Assembly (NCBI GenBank): GCA_035295745.1
Contig: DATGIL010000084.1
Location: forward strand, 4,183-68,182
DNA length: 64,000 nucleotides
Reading direction: 5' to 3'
From: JAIQFL01 sp035295745
GTDB lineage: Bacteria; Acidobacteriota; Terriglobia; Bryobacterales; Bryobacteraceae
Below, in pieces: positions 42,342 through 51,518 of this stretch (its first letter is position 1; each line of letters starts with the position of its first letter). A program made the translations under genes and the position numbers. The notes below the pieces were generated by a model. The model was not told the origin of the DNA and did no database searches. It saw only the letters and a list, made by a program, of their open reading frames with translations.

Positions 42342-43487
42342 TTATCCCGAATGCTCCGACACATTCATCAGAATTCCCAAAAGCGCCAGCGTGCTCAGCA
42401 GCGAACTGCCGCCGTAGCTAATCATGGGCAGCGGGAGGCCCTTGGTGGGCATCATCCCCAGCACCACACTCATGTTGATGAAGCCTTGCACTACGACTAC
42501 GACCGTCACGCCGAGCGCCAGGTAGCGGCCGAAGTCGTCGTGCATCAGCCAGGCGGCGCGCAGACCTCGCCAGAAAATGATGCCAAAGCCGATCAACAGG
42601 CCCACCGCGCCGAACAGCCCCAACTCCTCCGCGACTACTGCATAAATGAAGTCTGTATGCGCGGCGGGCAGATAGAGCTTTTGCTTGCCGTTCATGATCC
42701 CCAGCCCCATCGGACCACCTTCGCCGACAGCAATCTTCGACTGATCCGCCTGGTAATTGGTATCGCGGGTAGCCAGGGAGTTCTGCATCTGTGCCTTGAT
42801 CTTGCCCGAGCGGTCGAACCGGTCGACCAGCTTGAATTGCGGGTCAAAGAACTGCACCACGCGCGCCAGACGATAGGGCTTGGATGCGATCGAGACAACG
42901 ATGCCGAGAAAGGCCAGGCCCGCCACCATCGCGCAATAACGCCACTGCAGACCAGCCACAAAGAAGATCACGGCCGCCGCGATCACCAGCACCACAGCCG
43001 TACCGAGATCGGGAATCACGACCCCCACAATCACCAGGCCGACCAGCAGGGCCGCCGGGACCAGCGTATATCGAGGGTTGTTGATGGCGGGCGCCCGCCA
43101 ACTGACAAAAAACGCCAGAAACACCACCAGTGCCGGCTTGGCCAATTCGGAGGGTTGCAGGCCGACGCCCCCAAGACGCAGCCAGCGATGGCTTCCGGAA
43201 TCCACAAAATACACCAGGACCAGCAGGATCAGCGTAATAGCCAGCGAGGTGAACGCCACGGCGCGATCGTTCAGCTTGCGATAATGCATCTTCTTGAGAG
43301 CCATCATCACCGCGACCGACGCCACCGCCCACATTCCCTGGTGAATCACGAAGTACCAGCTCGAGTGGAACCGGTCATCCATCTTCGCGATCACAGACGA
43401 AGCACTGTACAGAATCAGCAAACCGAACGTCACCATCACCAGCACGGTGGCGAACAGGATCCAGTCAGTTTTCAGGCGTTGCGACAT
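42342..43487 (-). CDS. ftsW: Septal peptidoglycan polymerase FtsW
   Basis: 381 residues, about ten transmembrane helices, SEDS family glycosyltransferase that polymerises lipid II with its PBP partner FtsI. Landmarks: FGLLILYSASSVIA, LRLGGVGLQPSELAKPALVV (the conserved W-R/L-G-x-x-x-Q-P-S-E region), GVVIPDLGTAVVLVI, and MMPTKGLPLPMISYGGSSLL. Starts three bases after murD; the G-tract element begins eight bases after its stop. Confidence 0.95.
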   Translation of the reverse strand: MSQRLKTDWILFATVLVMVTFGLLILYSASSVIAKMDDRFHSSWYFVIHQGMWAVASVAVMMALKKMHYRKLNDRAVAFTSLAITLILLVLVYFVDSGSHRWLRLGGVGLQPSELAKPALVVFLAFFVSWRAPAINNPRYTLVPAALLVGLVIVGVVIPDLGTAVVLVIAAAVIFFVAGLQWRYCAMVAGLAFLGIVVSIASKPYRLARVVQFFDPQFKLVDRFDRSGKIKAQMQNSLATRDTNYQADQSKIAVGEGGPMGLGIMNGKQKLYLPAAHTDFIYAVVAEELGLFGAVGLLIGFGIIFWRGLRAAWLMHDDFGRYLALGVTVVVVVQGFINMSVVLGMMPTKGLPLPMISYGGSSLLSTLALLGILMNVSEHSG

Positions 43488-43490
43488 AGA

Positions 43491-44840
43491 CTAATCCTTC
43501 GACTCCAATTGATTCACGATCTGTTTGAAAACCTCGCCGCGATGTTCGTAGCTTTTGAACTGATCGAAGCTGGCGCAGGCCGGCGCCAGGAGAACCGTAT
43601 CGCCGGGGCTGGCGTTTCGAAAGGCGTGAGCGACTGCGGCGTCGAGCGTTTTCGCATCCACCAGGGGCACGGAGCCCTCCAATTGGCCGGCGATCTTCTG
43701 GGCTGCCGCGCCGATCAGCAACACCGCGTGCGCCTTGGCAGAGAGCGGATCGCGCAGGGCTTGGTAGTCCAGGCCCTTATCTTTGCCTCCGAGAATCACC
43801 CATAGACCACTTTCGAACGCATTCACGGCCTTGAGCGTGGCATCTACGCTGGTGGCCTTCGAATCGTTGTAGAAGTCGATGCCGTTGAGCTTGCGCACGA
43901 ACTCCAGCCGATGCTCCACGGCGCGAAAAGTACGCACCGCCGCCGCAATCTGCTCGCGGGCAACTCCGGCGCGCGCCGCGGCAATCGCCGCCGCCAGGAC
44001 GTTTTCGACGTTATGACGCCCGCGGATCGGGATCTCGCCCGCCTCCATCAGGAGCTTGCCATCGAGAATCAGCTTGTCCGCGCACAAACTCGCGCCGGGC
44101 GTGACTTTATGGGAGCCGCTGAACCAATTAACCGTCGCAGCCGTTCGATCCGCATAGGAAACGCACACGGGATCATCGGCATTCAGCACGGCGAAGTCGC
44201 CGACACGCTGAGTTTCGAACAGGCGGCCTTTCGCAGCCGCATAGTTCTCGAAGGTGTGGTGCCGATCCAAATGATTCTGCGTGACGTTGAGCGCCAGCCC
44301 GATATGCGCGTGGAAATCGCAAATCGTCTCGAGTTGAAAACTCGAAAGCTCCAGCACATTCCATCCCTCTTCGCGCGAACTGTCCACCATCGCAGTAACC
44401 GGGGTCCCAATATTTCCACCAACCTGCACCGTGACACCCGATTCGCGCAGGATGTGTCCGATCAGGCTGGTCGTCGTGGTCTTCCCGTTCGACCCCGTGA
44501 CTCCGATCGTCTTCCCACGCAGGAACGCGGCCGCGAGTTCCACTTCGCCGATGACCAGGGCACCCCGGCGACGCGCCTCTTCGAGGGGTGGAAGATCGGC
44601 CGGTACGTCCGGCGAAAGCACGATCGTGTCGCAGCCTTGAAAAACATCTGGGGCCTGCTGAGTGAACGGAACATGCAAACGCTCCAGCAACGCACGAGCT
44701 TCGGGCAACTCGTCGAGCGGCTTCAAGTCCGTGGCGCGCAGCATAGCGAAATCGTTCGAGTGCTGCGCGTAGTGTCGCGACAGTAACTCGAGCGCGGCCA
44801 TCCCGGACTTCTTCATTCCGACCACCAACGTGCAACGCAT
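43491..44840 (-). CDS. murD: UDP-N-acetylmuramoyl-L-alanine-D-glutamate ligase
   Basis: 449 residues from ATG 44840; the upstream open frame is a shadow of mraY. Adds D-Glu to UDP-MurNAc-L-Ala. VVGMKKSGMAALELLSRH at the N-terminus, P-loop GVTGSNGKTTTTSLIGHIL near residue 110, LELSSFQLETI, LNVTQNHLDRHHTFENYAAA, GRHNVENVLAAAIA, FVRKLNGIDFYNDSKATS and LGGKDKGLDYQ are typical. Follows mraY with a two-base gap. Confidence 0.96.
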   Translation of the reverse strand: MRCTLVVGMKKSGMAALELLSRHYAQHSNDFAMLRATDLKPLDELPEARALLERLHVPFTQQAPDVFQGCDTIVLSPDVPADLPPLEEARRRGALVIGEVELAAAFLRGKTIGVTGSNGKTTTTSLIGHILRESGVTVQVGGNIGTPVTAMVDSSREEGWNVLELSSFQLETICDFHAHIGLALNVTQNHLDRHHTFENYAAAKGRLFETQRVGDFAVLNADDPVCVSYADRTAATVNWFSGSHKVTPGASLCADKLILDGKLLMEAGEIPIRGRHNVENVLAAAIAAARAGVAREQIAAAVRTFRAVEHRLEFVRKLNGIDFYNDSKATSVDATLKAVNAFESGLWVILGGKDKGLDYQALRDPLSAKAHAVLLIGAAAQKIAGQLEGSVPLVDAKTLDAAVAHAFRNASPGDTVLLAPACASFDQFKSYEHRGEVFKQIVNQLESKD

Positions 44841-44842
44841 GC

Positions 44843-45979
44843 CTATCTCAATTTCAAAGTCGTCAGCGCGAACAGCGCCAACACCAGCCCCGCAATCCAA
44901 AACCTGGCGATGATCTTCGACTCTGTCCAGCCCAGAGCTTCAAAGTGATGATGCAACGGAGCCATCTTAAAGATGCGCTTGCCGTTCCGCAGCTTATAGC
45001 TCCCGACCTGGAGGATTACCGAGATCGCCTCGAGTATGAAGATGCCGCCGATGAACACCAGCAGCACTTCCTGCTTGATCAGCACCGCCACTACCGCCAT
45101 CGCACCACCCAGTCCCAACGCACCCACGTCTCCCATGAAAATCTCCGCCGGGTGCGCGTTGTACCAGAGGAAGCCGAGACTGGCCCCCGTCATCGAGCCG
45201 CAGAAAATCGTCAACTCCGAGGTGCGCGGATTGCGTGCCAACTGCAGATACTCCGCCAACGTTGCGTGGCCGCCCGCATAAGTCAGCACCGTCAGCGCCC
45301 CTGCCGCCACCACCATCAGACCGATCGCAAGACCGTCCAACCCGTCCGTCAAGTTGACGGCATTCGACATGAACACCACCACCAGCGCCACAAAAATGCA
45401 GAACGGTAAGACGCCGATGATGTAAGTCCACGGATTCTTCAGCAGAGATTCCATCAACAGCGATGGCCGGTAACCCTTGAAGAACGGGATATTCATGGTG
45501 GTCGAGAAATCGCCGTACGAACGCATCACCAGGAGAACCGCCGCGAATAAAAAACCCATCGTGAACTGGTAGATCAGCTTTTGCCGGCCCGTCAGCCCGA
45601 GATTCCGCCGGCGCGTCACCTTGGCATAGTCGTCCATGAAGCCGATCCAGCCGTAGCCCAGCAGCGAGATAAGTGCGACCCAGACATAAAGCGATCGCAA
45701 GTCGGCCCACAACAGGGTTGGAATCACGATCGAGATGATGATGAGGACACCGCCCATGGTCGGCGTACCGGCTTTTTTCTGGTGAGACTTGGGACCTTCC
45801 TCGCGAATATACTGTCCGATCTGAAACTGGCGCAGACGATTGATCAGCCAAGGCCCCAAAGCGATGCACAGGAACAGAGCGGTGAGGCTGGCAAACGCCG
45901 TGCGCGAGGTCGTATAGCTGAAGACTCGAAACGGGCTGACGTATTTGTGAAGTACTTCGTATAGTAAGAAATAAAGCAT
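44843..45979 (-). CDS. mraY: Phospho-N-acetylmuramoyl-pentapeptide transferase
   Basis: 378 residues from ATG 45979; residues coded upstream of it overlap murF and are not used. Polytopic enzyme making lipid I. Conserved: SHQKKAGTPTMGGVLIIISI, the Asp pair in IGFMDDYAKVTRRRNLGLTG, NAVNLTDGLDGLAIG, GSMTGASLGFLWYNAHPAE, IFMGDVGALGLGGAMAVVAV and PLHHHFEALGWTE with the HHH loop. Lies between murF and murD. Confidence 0.97.
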   Translation of the reverse strand: MLYFLLYEVLHKYVSPFRVFSYTTSRTAFASLTALFLCIALGPWLINRLRQFQIGQYIREEGPKSHQKKAGTPTMGGVLIIISIVIPTLLWADLRSLYVWVALISLLGYGWIGFMDDYAKVTRRRNLGLTGRQKLIYQFTMGFLFAAVLLVMRSYGDFSTTMNIPFFKGYRPSLLMESLLKNPWTYIIGVLPFCIFVALVVVFMSNAVNLTDGLDGLAIGLMVVAAGALTVLTYAGGHATLAEYLQLARNPRTSELTIFCGSMTGASLGFLWYNAHPAEIFMGDVGALGLGGAMAVVAVLIKQEVLLVFIGGIFILEAISVILQVGSYKLRNGKRIFKMAPLHHHFEALGWTESKIIARFWIAGLVLALFALTTLKLR

Positions 45980-45981
45980 CG

Positions 45982-47328
45982 CTACCCTAGGAACTTCTCC
46001 AGCGCCTTTTCCACACGCACTCCTCGCGAACCTTTGAACAAAATCGCGTCTCCGGGCCGTGCCCACTCGCGGACCACTTCACCCGCTTCCGCGGGCGCGT
46101 CATAGAACCGTGCACTCTCTTCGGGCAAACCCGCTGCAATCGCCTCCTCCACCATCACTCGGGCGCAACCGTGCACGCCAATCAGCGCGTCGACTCCGTT
46201 CTGCGCCGCGTACCGGCCCAATCTGCGATGCAACTCCTCCGAGGCGTGGCCGAGTTCGAGCATCTCGCCCAGCACTGCGATCCTCCGCGATGCCGGCGTC
46301 TTGCGGAGCACGTCGATCATCGCCTGCGCCGCCTCGGGATTCGAGTTATAGCAGTCGTTCCACACCACCACACCGTGATGTTCCAAGCGCTCTCCCCGCA
46401 TTTTTCCGATGGTGAAGGTGCGGACCGGCTCCCGCAAACGCTCCGGCGAAATCTCGAATACCTGCGCGACCGCGATCGCTGCCAGAAGGTTCATGACCGC
46501 GTGCCTTCCGGTCAGACCCGTCTCGAAATCAACGCCCAAGGCGCGAAAACGCGTGCCGGTATCGCTCGAATCCACCGCTTCCGCGCGCACATCGGCGTCG
46601 TCCGAAAACCCGAACGTAACGGAGCGTCCCGGATGTATTTCGCGGAAACGAAGCACCCTGGCATCGTCGGCGTTCAGCACCGCCACGCCGCCCGGCGGCA
46701 ATCCCTCGATCAATTCACGCTTGGCCGCGGCAACGCCTTCGATCGAATCGAAAAACTCTACATGCGCATAGCCTACGTTGGTCACGACACCGACGTCCGG
46801 CTTCGCAATAGCGGCCAGGTCGCGGATTTCGCCCGCATGGTTCATTCCCATCTCCAGCACGCCGATACGGCAGTCGTCCGGAAGACGCAGAATCGAGAGT
46901 GGCACGCCTACGTGATTGTTGAAGTTGCCGATAGTTTTACCCACCGCGAACTCGCTCGCAAGCAGATGGGCGATAGCGTCCTTCGTTGTGGTCTTTCCCG
47001 CGCTGCCTGTGACTCCCACTACCTGCCCGTCCCACTTCTCTCGCGCCCAGCCCCCCAACTTCTGCAATGCCCACAGAGTATCGCGCACTGCCAGAATCCG
47101 CGACGGATGTTCCAACGGGGGTCGATCCTCCACAACCACCGCAGCCGCGCCTTTATCGAGAGCCGCTTCGACAAAATCGTGTCCGTCATGGTTTACACCA
47201 CGCAGTGCGAAGTAAAGATCGCCCACACTCTGTGTTCGTGTGTCCACGCTCCACCCATTCACTGAAATGGAGTCGGGCCGTCCGCCGGCACCCATCGCGT
47301 GGGCAACGTCCTGGAGATTCAGGGTCAT
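45982..47328 (-). CDS. murF: UDP-MurNAc-tripeptide:D-alanyl-D-alanine ligase
   Basis: 448 residues. Adds D-Ala-D-Ala to complete the pentapeptide. SVNGWSVDTRTQSVGDLYFA at the N-terminus, P-loop GVTGSAGKTTTKDAIAHLLA near residue 105, NFNNHVGVPLSILRLP, LEMGMNHAGEIRDLAAIAKP, VVTNVGYAHVEFF, WNDCYNSNPEAAQAMIDVL and AILFKGSRGVRVEKAL. Its ATG overlaps the murE stop (ATGA), so the two are coupled; mraY starts two bases after its stop. Confidence 0.97.
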   Translation of the reverse strand: MTLNLQDVAHAMGAGGRPDSISVNGWSVDTRTQSVGDLYFALRGVNHDGHDFVEAALDKGAAAVVVEDRPPLEHPSRILAVRDTLWALQKLGGWAREKWDGQVVGVTGSAGKTTTKDAIAHLLASEFAVGKTIGNFNNHVGVPLSILRLPDDCRIGVLEMGMNHAGEIRDLAAIAKPDVGVVTNVGYAHVEFFDSIEGVAAAKRELIEGLPPGGVAVLNADDARVLRFREIHPGRSVTFGFSDDADVRAEAVDSSDTGTRFRALGVDFETGLTGRHAVMNLLAAIAVAQVFEISPERLREPVRTFTIGKMRGERLEHHGVVVWNDCYNSNPEAAQAMIDVLRKTPASRRIAVLGEMLELGHASEELHRRLGRYAAQNGVDALIGVHGCARVMVEEAIAAGLPEESARFYDAPAEAGEVVREWARPGDAILFKGSRGVRVEKALEKFLG

Positions 47329-48830
47329 GACTTCTGGGGCTTCTGATACCCAAAACCACGGAGCACGTCACGCGCCACCGCGCGGTCGTCGAACGCGATC
47401 GTCTTGTCACGCAAGACCTGGTAAGTTTCGTGGCCCTTTCCCGCCAGGATGACGATATCGCCCTCCCGGGCTTCCTTCAGAGCGCGAGCGATCGCCGTAG
47501 CTCGGTCAGGCTCCACGATGTGGGGCACATCCTTGCGCCGTATTCCCACCAGCGCGTCGTTCATGATGGCGAGCGGATCCTCGGATCGTGGATTGTCGCT
47601 CGTCAGCACTACAAAATCGCTGGCGTCCGCGGCGGCCTTGCCCATCAAGGGGCGCTTGGTCCGGTCGCGATCTCCACCGCAGCCGAACAACGTAATCACG
47701 CGCTTGGGATTCAGTCCGCGAGCCACGGCGATCACGTTTCGCAAAGCGTCGTCAGTGTGGGCGTAGTCCACCACGACGACGAAGGGCTGACCCTCGTCTA
47801 CACGCTCGAAGCGGCCCGGCACGGCGGGAAGCTGTGCGATTCCCCGAGCGATCGTCTCCGGCGGTATGCCGTAGGACAGTGCCGTGCCGCAAGCCGCCAG
47901 GATATTGTAGACATTGATTTTGCCAATTAGCGGCGATTCGATCGGAAATCGTTGCTTGCCGAACTGCACGTCGAACCGCAATCCCTGGAATCCCGAGGAG
48001 ATGTGGCGGGCACGCAGGTCCGAATCCTGCCCTAGACCATACCAGAAGGTCTTTGTTTTGGGATGCAGCCTGATGCGGCGCGCATATTCGTCGTCGCTGT
48101 TCAACACGGCAAAAGGCGGAGGCGCGGTTCCCGTGCCGGCAAATAGCATCTCTTTAGCTGCGAAATAGGCCTCCATGGTGCCGTGAAAATCCAGGTGATC
48201 GCGTGTGAGGTTGGTGAAGACCGCGGTGTGGAAGTGAATGCCGTAAACGCGGCCAAGTGCCAGCGAGTGCGACGAGACTTCCATGGTCGCGTGGGTCCCA
48301 CCCTCGTGCTCCAATTCCGCGAGCATGCGGATCAATTCCAGCGACTCGGGCGTGGTGTTGACGGCGGGCAATACACGTCCTGCAAGGTGATACTCAATCG
48401 TGCCGATCAGGGCCGTGGTATGGCCCGCAGCGCGCAAGACGGAGTCGATCAGATAAGAGGTAGTCGTCTTGCCATTGGTGCCGGTGATCGCTGTGAGGCC
48501 CAGCCGTTCGTCAGGCTTGTTGTAGAAATTCTTTGACGCGGTAGCCAAAGCTTGGCGGCCATGCTTGACTTGAATCCAGGGAGCGGTGAAGAGGTTGCCG
48601 CCCCCTGGGCCCGGTGCCTCCGATTCGCTCGCCACCGCGACGGCGCCTCGCGCCAAAGCGTCCTGGACGAACTGGCGCCCGTCGGCGCGACTCCCGGGAA
48701 ACGCGAAGAAGAGGAAGTTTTTGCCGACTCGACGCGAATCGTACTCGATACCATCGATTGGCGTTTGGCCGAGTGAAGGCGAGATCGGCTGGGTCAGCGC
48801 TACACCCGAAAGTATCTCGTCCAGAGTCAT
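47325..48830 (-). CDS. murE: UDP-MurNAc-L-Ala-D-Glu:meso-diaminopimelate ligase
   Basis: 501 residues. DGIEYDSRRVGKNFLFFAFP and P-loop AITGTNGKTTTSYLIDSVLR, then NTTPESLELIRMLAELEHEG, MEVSSHSLALGRV, FTNLTRDHLDFHGTMEAYFA. The motif SDNPRSEDPLAIMND contains D-N-P-R, which binds meso-diaminopimelate (lysine enzymes differ), so cross-linking should be DAP-type. Ends in VILAGKGHETYQV and FDDRAVARDVL. A partial dispersed repeat sits in the 96-base gap from ftsI. Confidence 0.97.
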   Translation of the reverse strand: MTLDEILSGVALTQPISPSLGQTPIDGIEYDSRRVGKNFLFFAFPGSRADGRQFVQDALARGAVAVASESEAPGPGGGNLFTAPWIQVKHGRQALATASKNFYNKPDERLGLTAITGTNGKTTTSYLIDSVLRAAGHTTALIGTIEYHLAGRVLPAVNTTPESLELIRMLAELEHEGGTHATMEVSSHSLALGRVYGIHFHTAVFTNLTRDHLDFHGTMEAYFAAKEMLFAGTGTAPPPFAVLNSDDEYARRIRLHPKTKTFWYGLGQDSDLRARHISSGFQGLRFDVQFGKQRFPIESPLIGKINVYNILAACGTALSYGIPPETIARGIAQLPAVPGRFERVDEGQPFVVVVDYAHTDDALRNVIAVARGLNPKRVITLFGCGGDRDRTKRPLMGKAAADASDFVVLTSDNPRSEDPLAIMNDALVGIRRKDVPHIVEPDRATAIARALKEAREGDIVILAGKGHETYQVLRDKTIAFDDRAVARDVLRGFGYQKPQKS

Positions 48831-48862
48831 TTTCGTAACCGGATGCGGCGCAGGCGCCTCGA

Positions 48863-48889
48863 TTTGCCGCGTCGAGACAAGTCTCGACT
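48863..48889 (+). repeat. Partial dispersed repeat (copy F) between ftsI and murE
   Basis: TTTGCCGCGTCGAGAC-AA-GTCTCGAC: the GCCGCG spacer and the second hairpin of the dispersed repeat. The stem GTCGAGAC/GTCTCGAC is perfect around two bases. The first hairpin and GTGGCGC start are missing. Confidence 0.6.
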
Positions 48890-48926
48890 CTTTCGCCCTC
48901 CAGTGTATACCTCCACAACTGCCAAC

Positions 48927-50981
48927 TCATCGTTCAAACTGCACGCGGATCTTGTCCCCCGGGTGGAGGATTGCCCCCGCTGGTGGCTTCTGTACTCGCG
49001 CGATACCGCTGCCATCCGGAACTACCGTTAGTCCCTTCGCCGAAGCTTCCGCCAGCACCGCACGCATCGTCTTACCTCTGAAATTCGGCACTCTCGGCAA
49101 AGGTGGTTCTCGTTTCGGCGGCGCCACTGCCACCGCAGGAAGGACGGCAGGCGGCGCGGGGCCGATCACCGCGCGCGTGACGGGCTCCGCGGGTTTCTCG
49201 TCCTCGTCCGGCTCGATCAGAATGTTGTCATCTCCCGGGCCGGCGTCTGCAAGATCGCTCACGTCACGGTTGGATGCTACCTCGGTAACCACTGGGGCGT
49301 CATCAGGCATGTCTTTGGGCACTTCCAAGACTCGCAGCGCTTCAGTCGCTACCGCGTGGAAAACCGGAGCCGCCACGACGCCGCCGAATCCGCCCTCGCC
49401 GTGAGTACCGTTCAACGTCACCACCACCACGATCGCCGGATTGTTGAGCGGCGCCATCCCCATGAAGGTCCCGTTATAGGAGTGGGTATAGTGCCGCGCC
49501 GCAAAATCGTAGATCTGCGCCGAGCCAGTCTTTCCGCCCACCGAATATCCGTCCAGCTTGGCGCGCTTGCCGGTGCCTAGCTGATTGGTCACCACTTCTT
49601 CCATCATGTGACGCATTTTGATCGCAGTCTCAGGCCGGATGACACGAACGGGAGGAGTAATCGGAACCGGACTGTCACCGCGCTTGGAGACGAGACGGGG
49701 GCGAACCAGCATGCCGCCGTTGGCGATCACGGAAGCTGCTTGCGCCAGTTGCAGCGTAGTCACGCTGACCTCCTGCCCCATGGAGACGGAGGCCAGTGAC
49801 GTGGTGCCCCATCGTTCCAGTTTGCGCACCCGGCCAGGCGAATCTTCGAGCCGATGGAAGAGACCGACTCTTTGCCCGAAGCCAAATTTCCGCATATAGT
49901 CGTACATGTTCCTGGCTCCGACGCGCATGCCGACCTCGATCGCGCCAACGTTGCTGGATCGCGCCAGCACCATGTACATCGGAATGATTCCGATACCTGC
50001 GTGCGAGTCGTGAATCACGCGGCCAGGCAGCGAAATCGCTCCGCCGTGGCAGTTGATCAAGCTATCCGGACTGAGACTGGTAGTCTCCAGCGCAGCGGAC
50101 AGAGTGATCACTTTGAACACCGATCCCGGCTCGAAGGGAACCGCAGCCGCATGATTCTGACGGGCGAACTTTTCGCGTGGCGTCGCCTGGACGTTCGGGT
50201 CGTAGGTCGGATAGCTGGCCAGGGCGAGCACGTCTCCGGTGGAGGGATTCATGACCACCACGCTGCCGCTGTAGGCATGGTGCAGACCAACGGCGGCGGC
50301 CAGTTCCCGCTCCGCTACGAACTGAACTCGCTCGTCGATTGTGGTAGTGATGGGAACGCCTGGCTTCGCTTGTGTGGCGAGCTGGGAGTCGATTCCGCGC
50401 CGCTTGACGTCAGTGAAGACGCGGATCTGGCCCGGCGTTCCGCGGAGTTCCTCATCGAGCGCTCTCTCCAGGCCGGCCGTTCCTTTTTCTTCGAAATCCA
50501 CTGAGCCTAATACGTGTGCAGCCAGGGAGCCATTGGGATAGTGGCGTTGGCTTTCGCTTTGAATGACGATCCATTCCTGTTTGAGGCCGCGCAGTTCCTG
50601 CCCTTCGGAGTAGTCGATCTTGCGCTTCACCCAGAGGAAACCGCGCTTGTTTTCGCGAGCCTGCTTGATGGTATCGTACAGCTCGGCCCGGTCCAGATGG
50701 AGAGCTCGGGCCAGCAGATCCGAATCCATCTCCAGGTTCGGTACTTTCAAGGGATTGATGTAAACCGACTCCGCCGGCACACTCATCGCGAGCGGCCTCC
50801 CGGTGTGGTCGAAGATGGTGCCGCGAGGCCCGGCGAGCTCCACCGTGACCTCCTGGCGGGCCTTCGCAGCTTTCGTGAACTCTTTATGACGTAGAACTTG
50901 AAGGGAAATCAGCTTGCCGAAGATCAGGCCGCCCCAAAGGACAATGATCGCGGCGAGCCAGGTGAGACGACGATCTGCCAT
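48927..50981 (-). CDS. ftsI: Division-specific penicillin-binding protein FtsI/PBP3 with C-terminal PASTA domain
   Basis: 684 residues. One transmembrane helix (WLAAIIVLWGGLIFGKLISL, 8-27), a pedestal domain (ELAGPRGTIFDHTGRPLAMS), and a transpeptidase domain with S287-V-F-K290, S342-S-N344 and K484-T-G486. Cross-links septal peptidoglycan together with FtsW. A Pro/Glu-rich linker (about 520-630) leads to one PASTA domain (VPNFRGKTMRAVLAEASAKG onward, 632-684). PASTA on the division PBP is usual in Firmicutes and Actinobacteria, less so in diderms. Downstream of ftsL by 37 bases. Confidence 0.95.
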   Translation of the reverse strand: MADRRLTWLAAIIVLWGGLIFGKLISLQVLRHKEFTKAAKARQEVTVELAGPRGTIFDHTGRPLAMSVPAESVYINPLKVPNLEMDSDLLARALHLDRAELYDTIKQARENKRGFLWVKRKIDYSEGQELRGLKQEWIVIQSESQRHYPNGSLAAHVLGSVDFEEKGTAGLERALDEELRGTPGQIRVFTDVKRRGIDSQLATQAKPGVPITTTIDERVQFVAERELAAAVGLHHAYSGSVVVMNPSTGDVLALASYPTYDPNVQATPREKFARQNHAAAVPFEPGSVFKVITLSAALETTSLSPDSLINCHGGAISLPGRVIHDSHAGIGIIPMYMVLARSSNVGAIEVGMRVGARNMYDYMRKFGFGQRVGLFHRLEDSPGRVRKLERWGTTSLASVSMGQEVSVTTLQLAQAASVIANGGMLVRPRLVSKRGDSPVPITPPVRVIRPETAIKMRHMMEEVVTNQLGTGKRAKLDGYSVGGKTGSAQIYDFAARHYTHSYNGTFMGMAPLNNPAIVVVVTLNGTHGEGGFGGVVAAPVFHAVATEALRVLEVPKDMPDDAPVVTEVASNRDVSDLADAGPGDDNILIEPDEDEKPAEPVTRAVIGPAPPAVLPAVAVAPPKREPPLPRVPNFRGKTMRAVLAEASAKGLTVVPDGSGIARVQKPPAGAILHPGDKIRVQFER

Positions 50982-51018
50982 GACGTGTTGCGTTGCGAAT
51001 CACGCCCCCCATATCGCT

Positions 51019-51498
51019 TTATCGACGCATGGCGACTGCGCCATCGGTCTTGCCGTCCAGGTGGAAGACCTGACCTTTACCCGGCGTAACGAGGTTACGC
51101 TTTTGGGCCAGCTGCTCCAGCCGCTGGGGGCCGAGCCGCTCCGCCTCTTGCAATTCCAGCTCACGCTTCTCATCCAACAGGCGGCGCTCTTCGGCACGCA
51201 GCGATTCCAGTTTGTACCCGGCCAATGTCGATGCTACGTTCGGAAACAGCACACCGCCCAGCAGGGCTAGAACAACAGCAGCGCCTCCGACTGCGGACCA
51301 GCAGGACGCATGGGCCTTGGGGTCGTGTTCCCGGACCAGACGCGAATTGTCGATTTTCTTGCAGTAGAAGAACACGTCTTCTTGTGGGAGCGCGCGCAGT
51401 TCGAACGGGCTTCGTTCTGCTCGCACAGGCACCGGCCGCTTTGCCTCGGGGTATGCCGGCGCTTCGGTTCTACGGAAAAAAACAGGCATCGTCGCCAT
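51019..51498 (-). CDS. ftsL: Cell division protein FtsL-like
   Basis: 159 residues: a cytoplasmic segment of about 68 residues, one transmembrane helix (WSAVGGAAVVLALLGGVLFP, about 68-88) and a periplasmic coiled coil (YKLESLRAEERRLLDEKREL onward). The tail LGPQRLEQLAQKRNLVTPGK is the usual FtsL signature for position against FtsI. The sequence is divergent, so the call leans on topology and the place between rsmH and ftsI. ATG 51489 is an alternative start. Confidence 0.85.
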   Translation of the reverse strand: MATMPVFFRRTEAPAYPEAKRPVPVRAERSPFELRALPQEDVFFYCKKIDNSRLVREHDPKAHASCWSAVGGAAVVLALLGGVLFPNVASTLAGYKLESLRAEERRLLDEKRELELQEAERLGPQRLEQLAQKRNLVTPGKGQVFHLDGKTDGAVAMRR

Positions 51499-51518
51499 GA
51501 TCTTTTACTTATCCCTCT

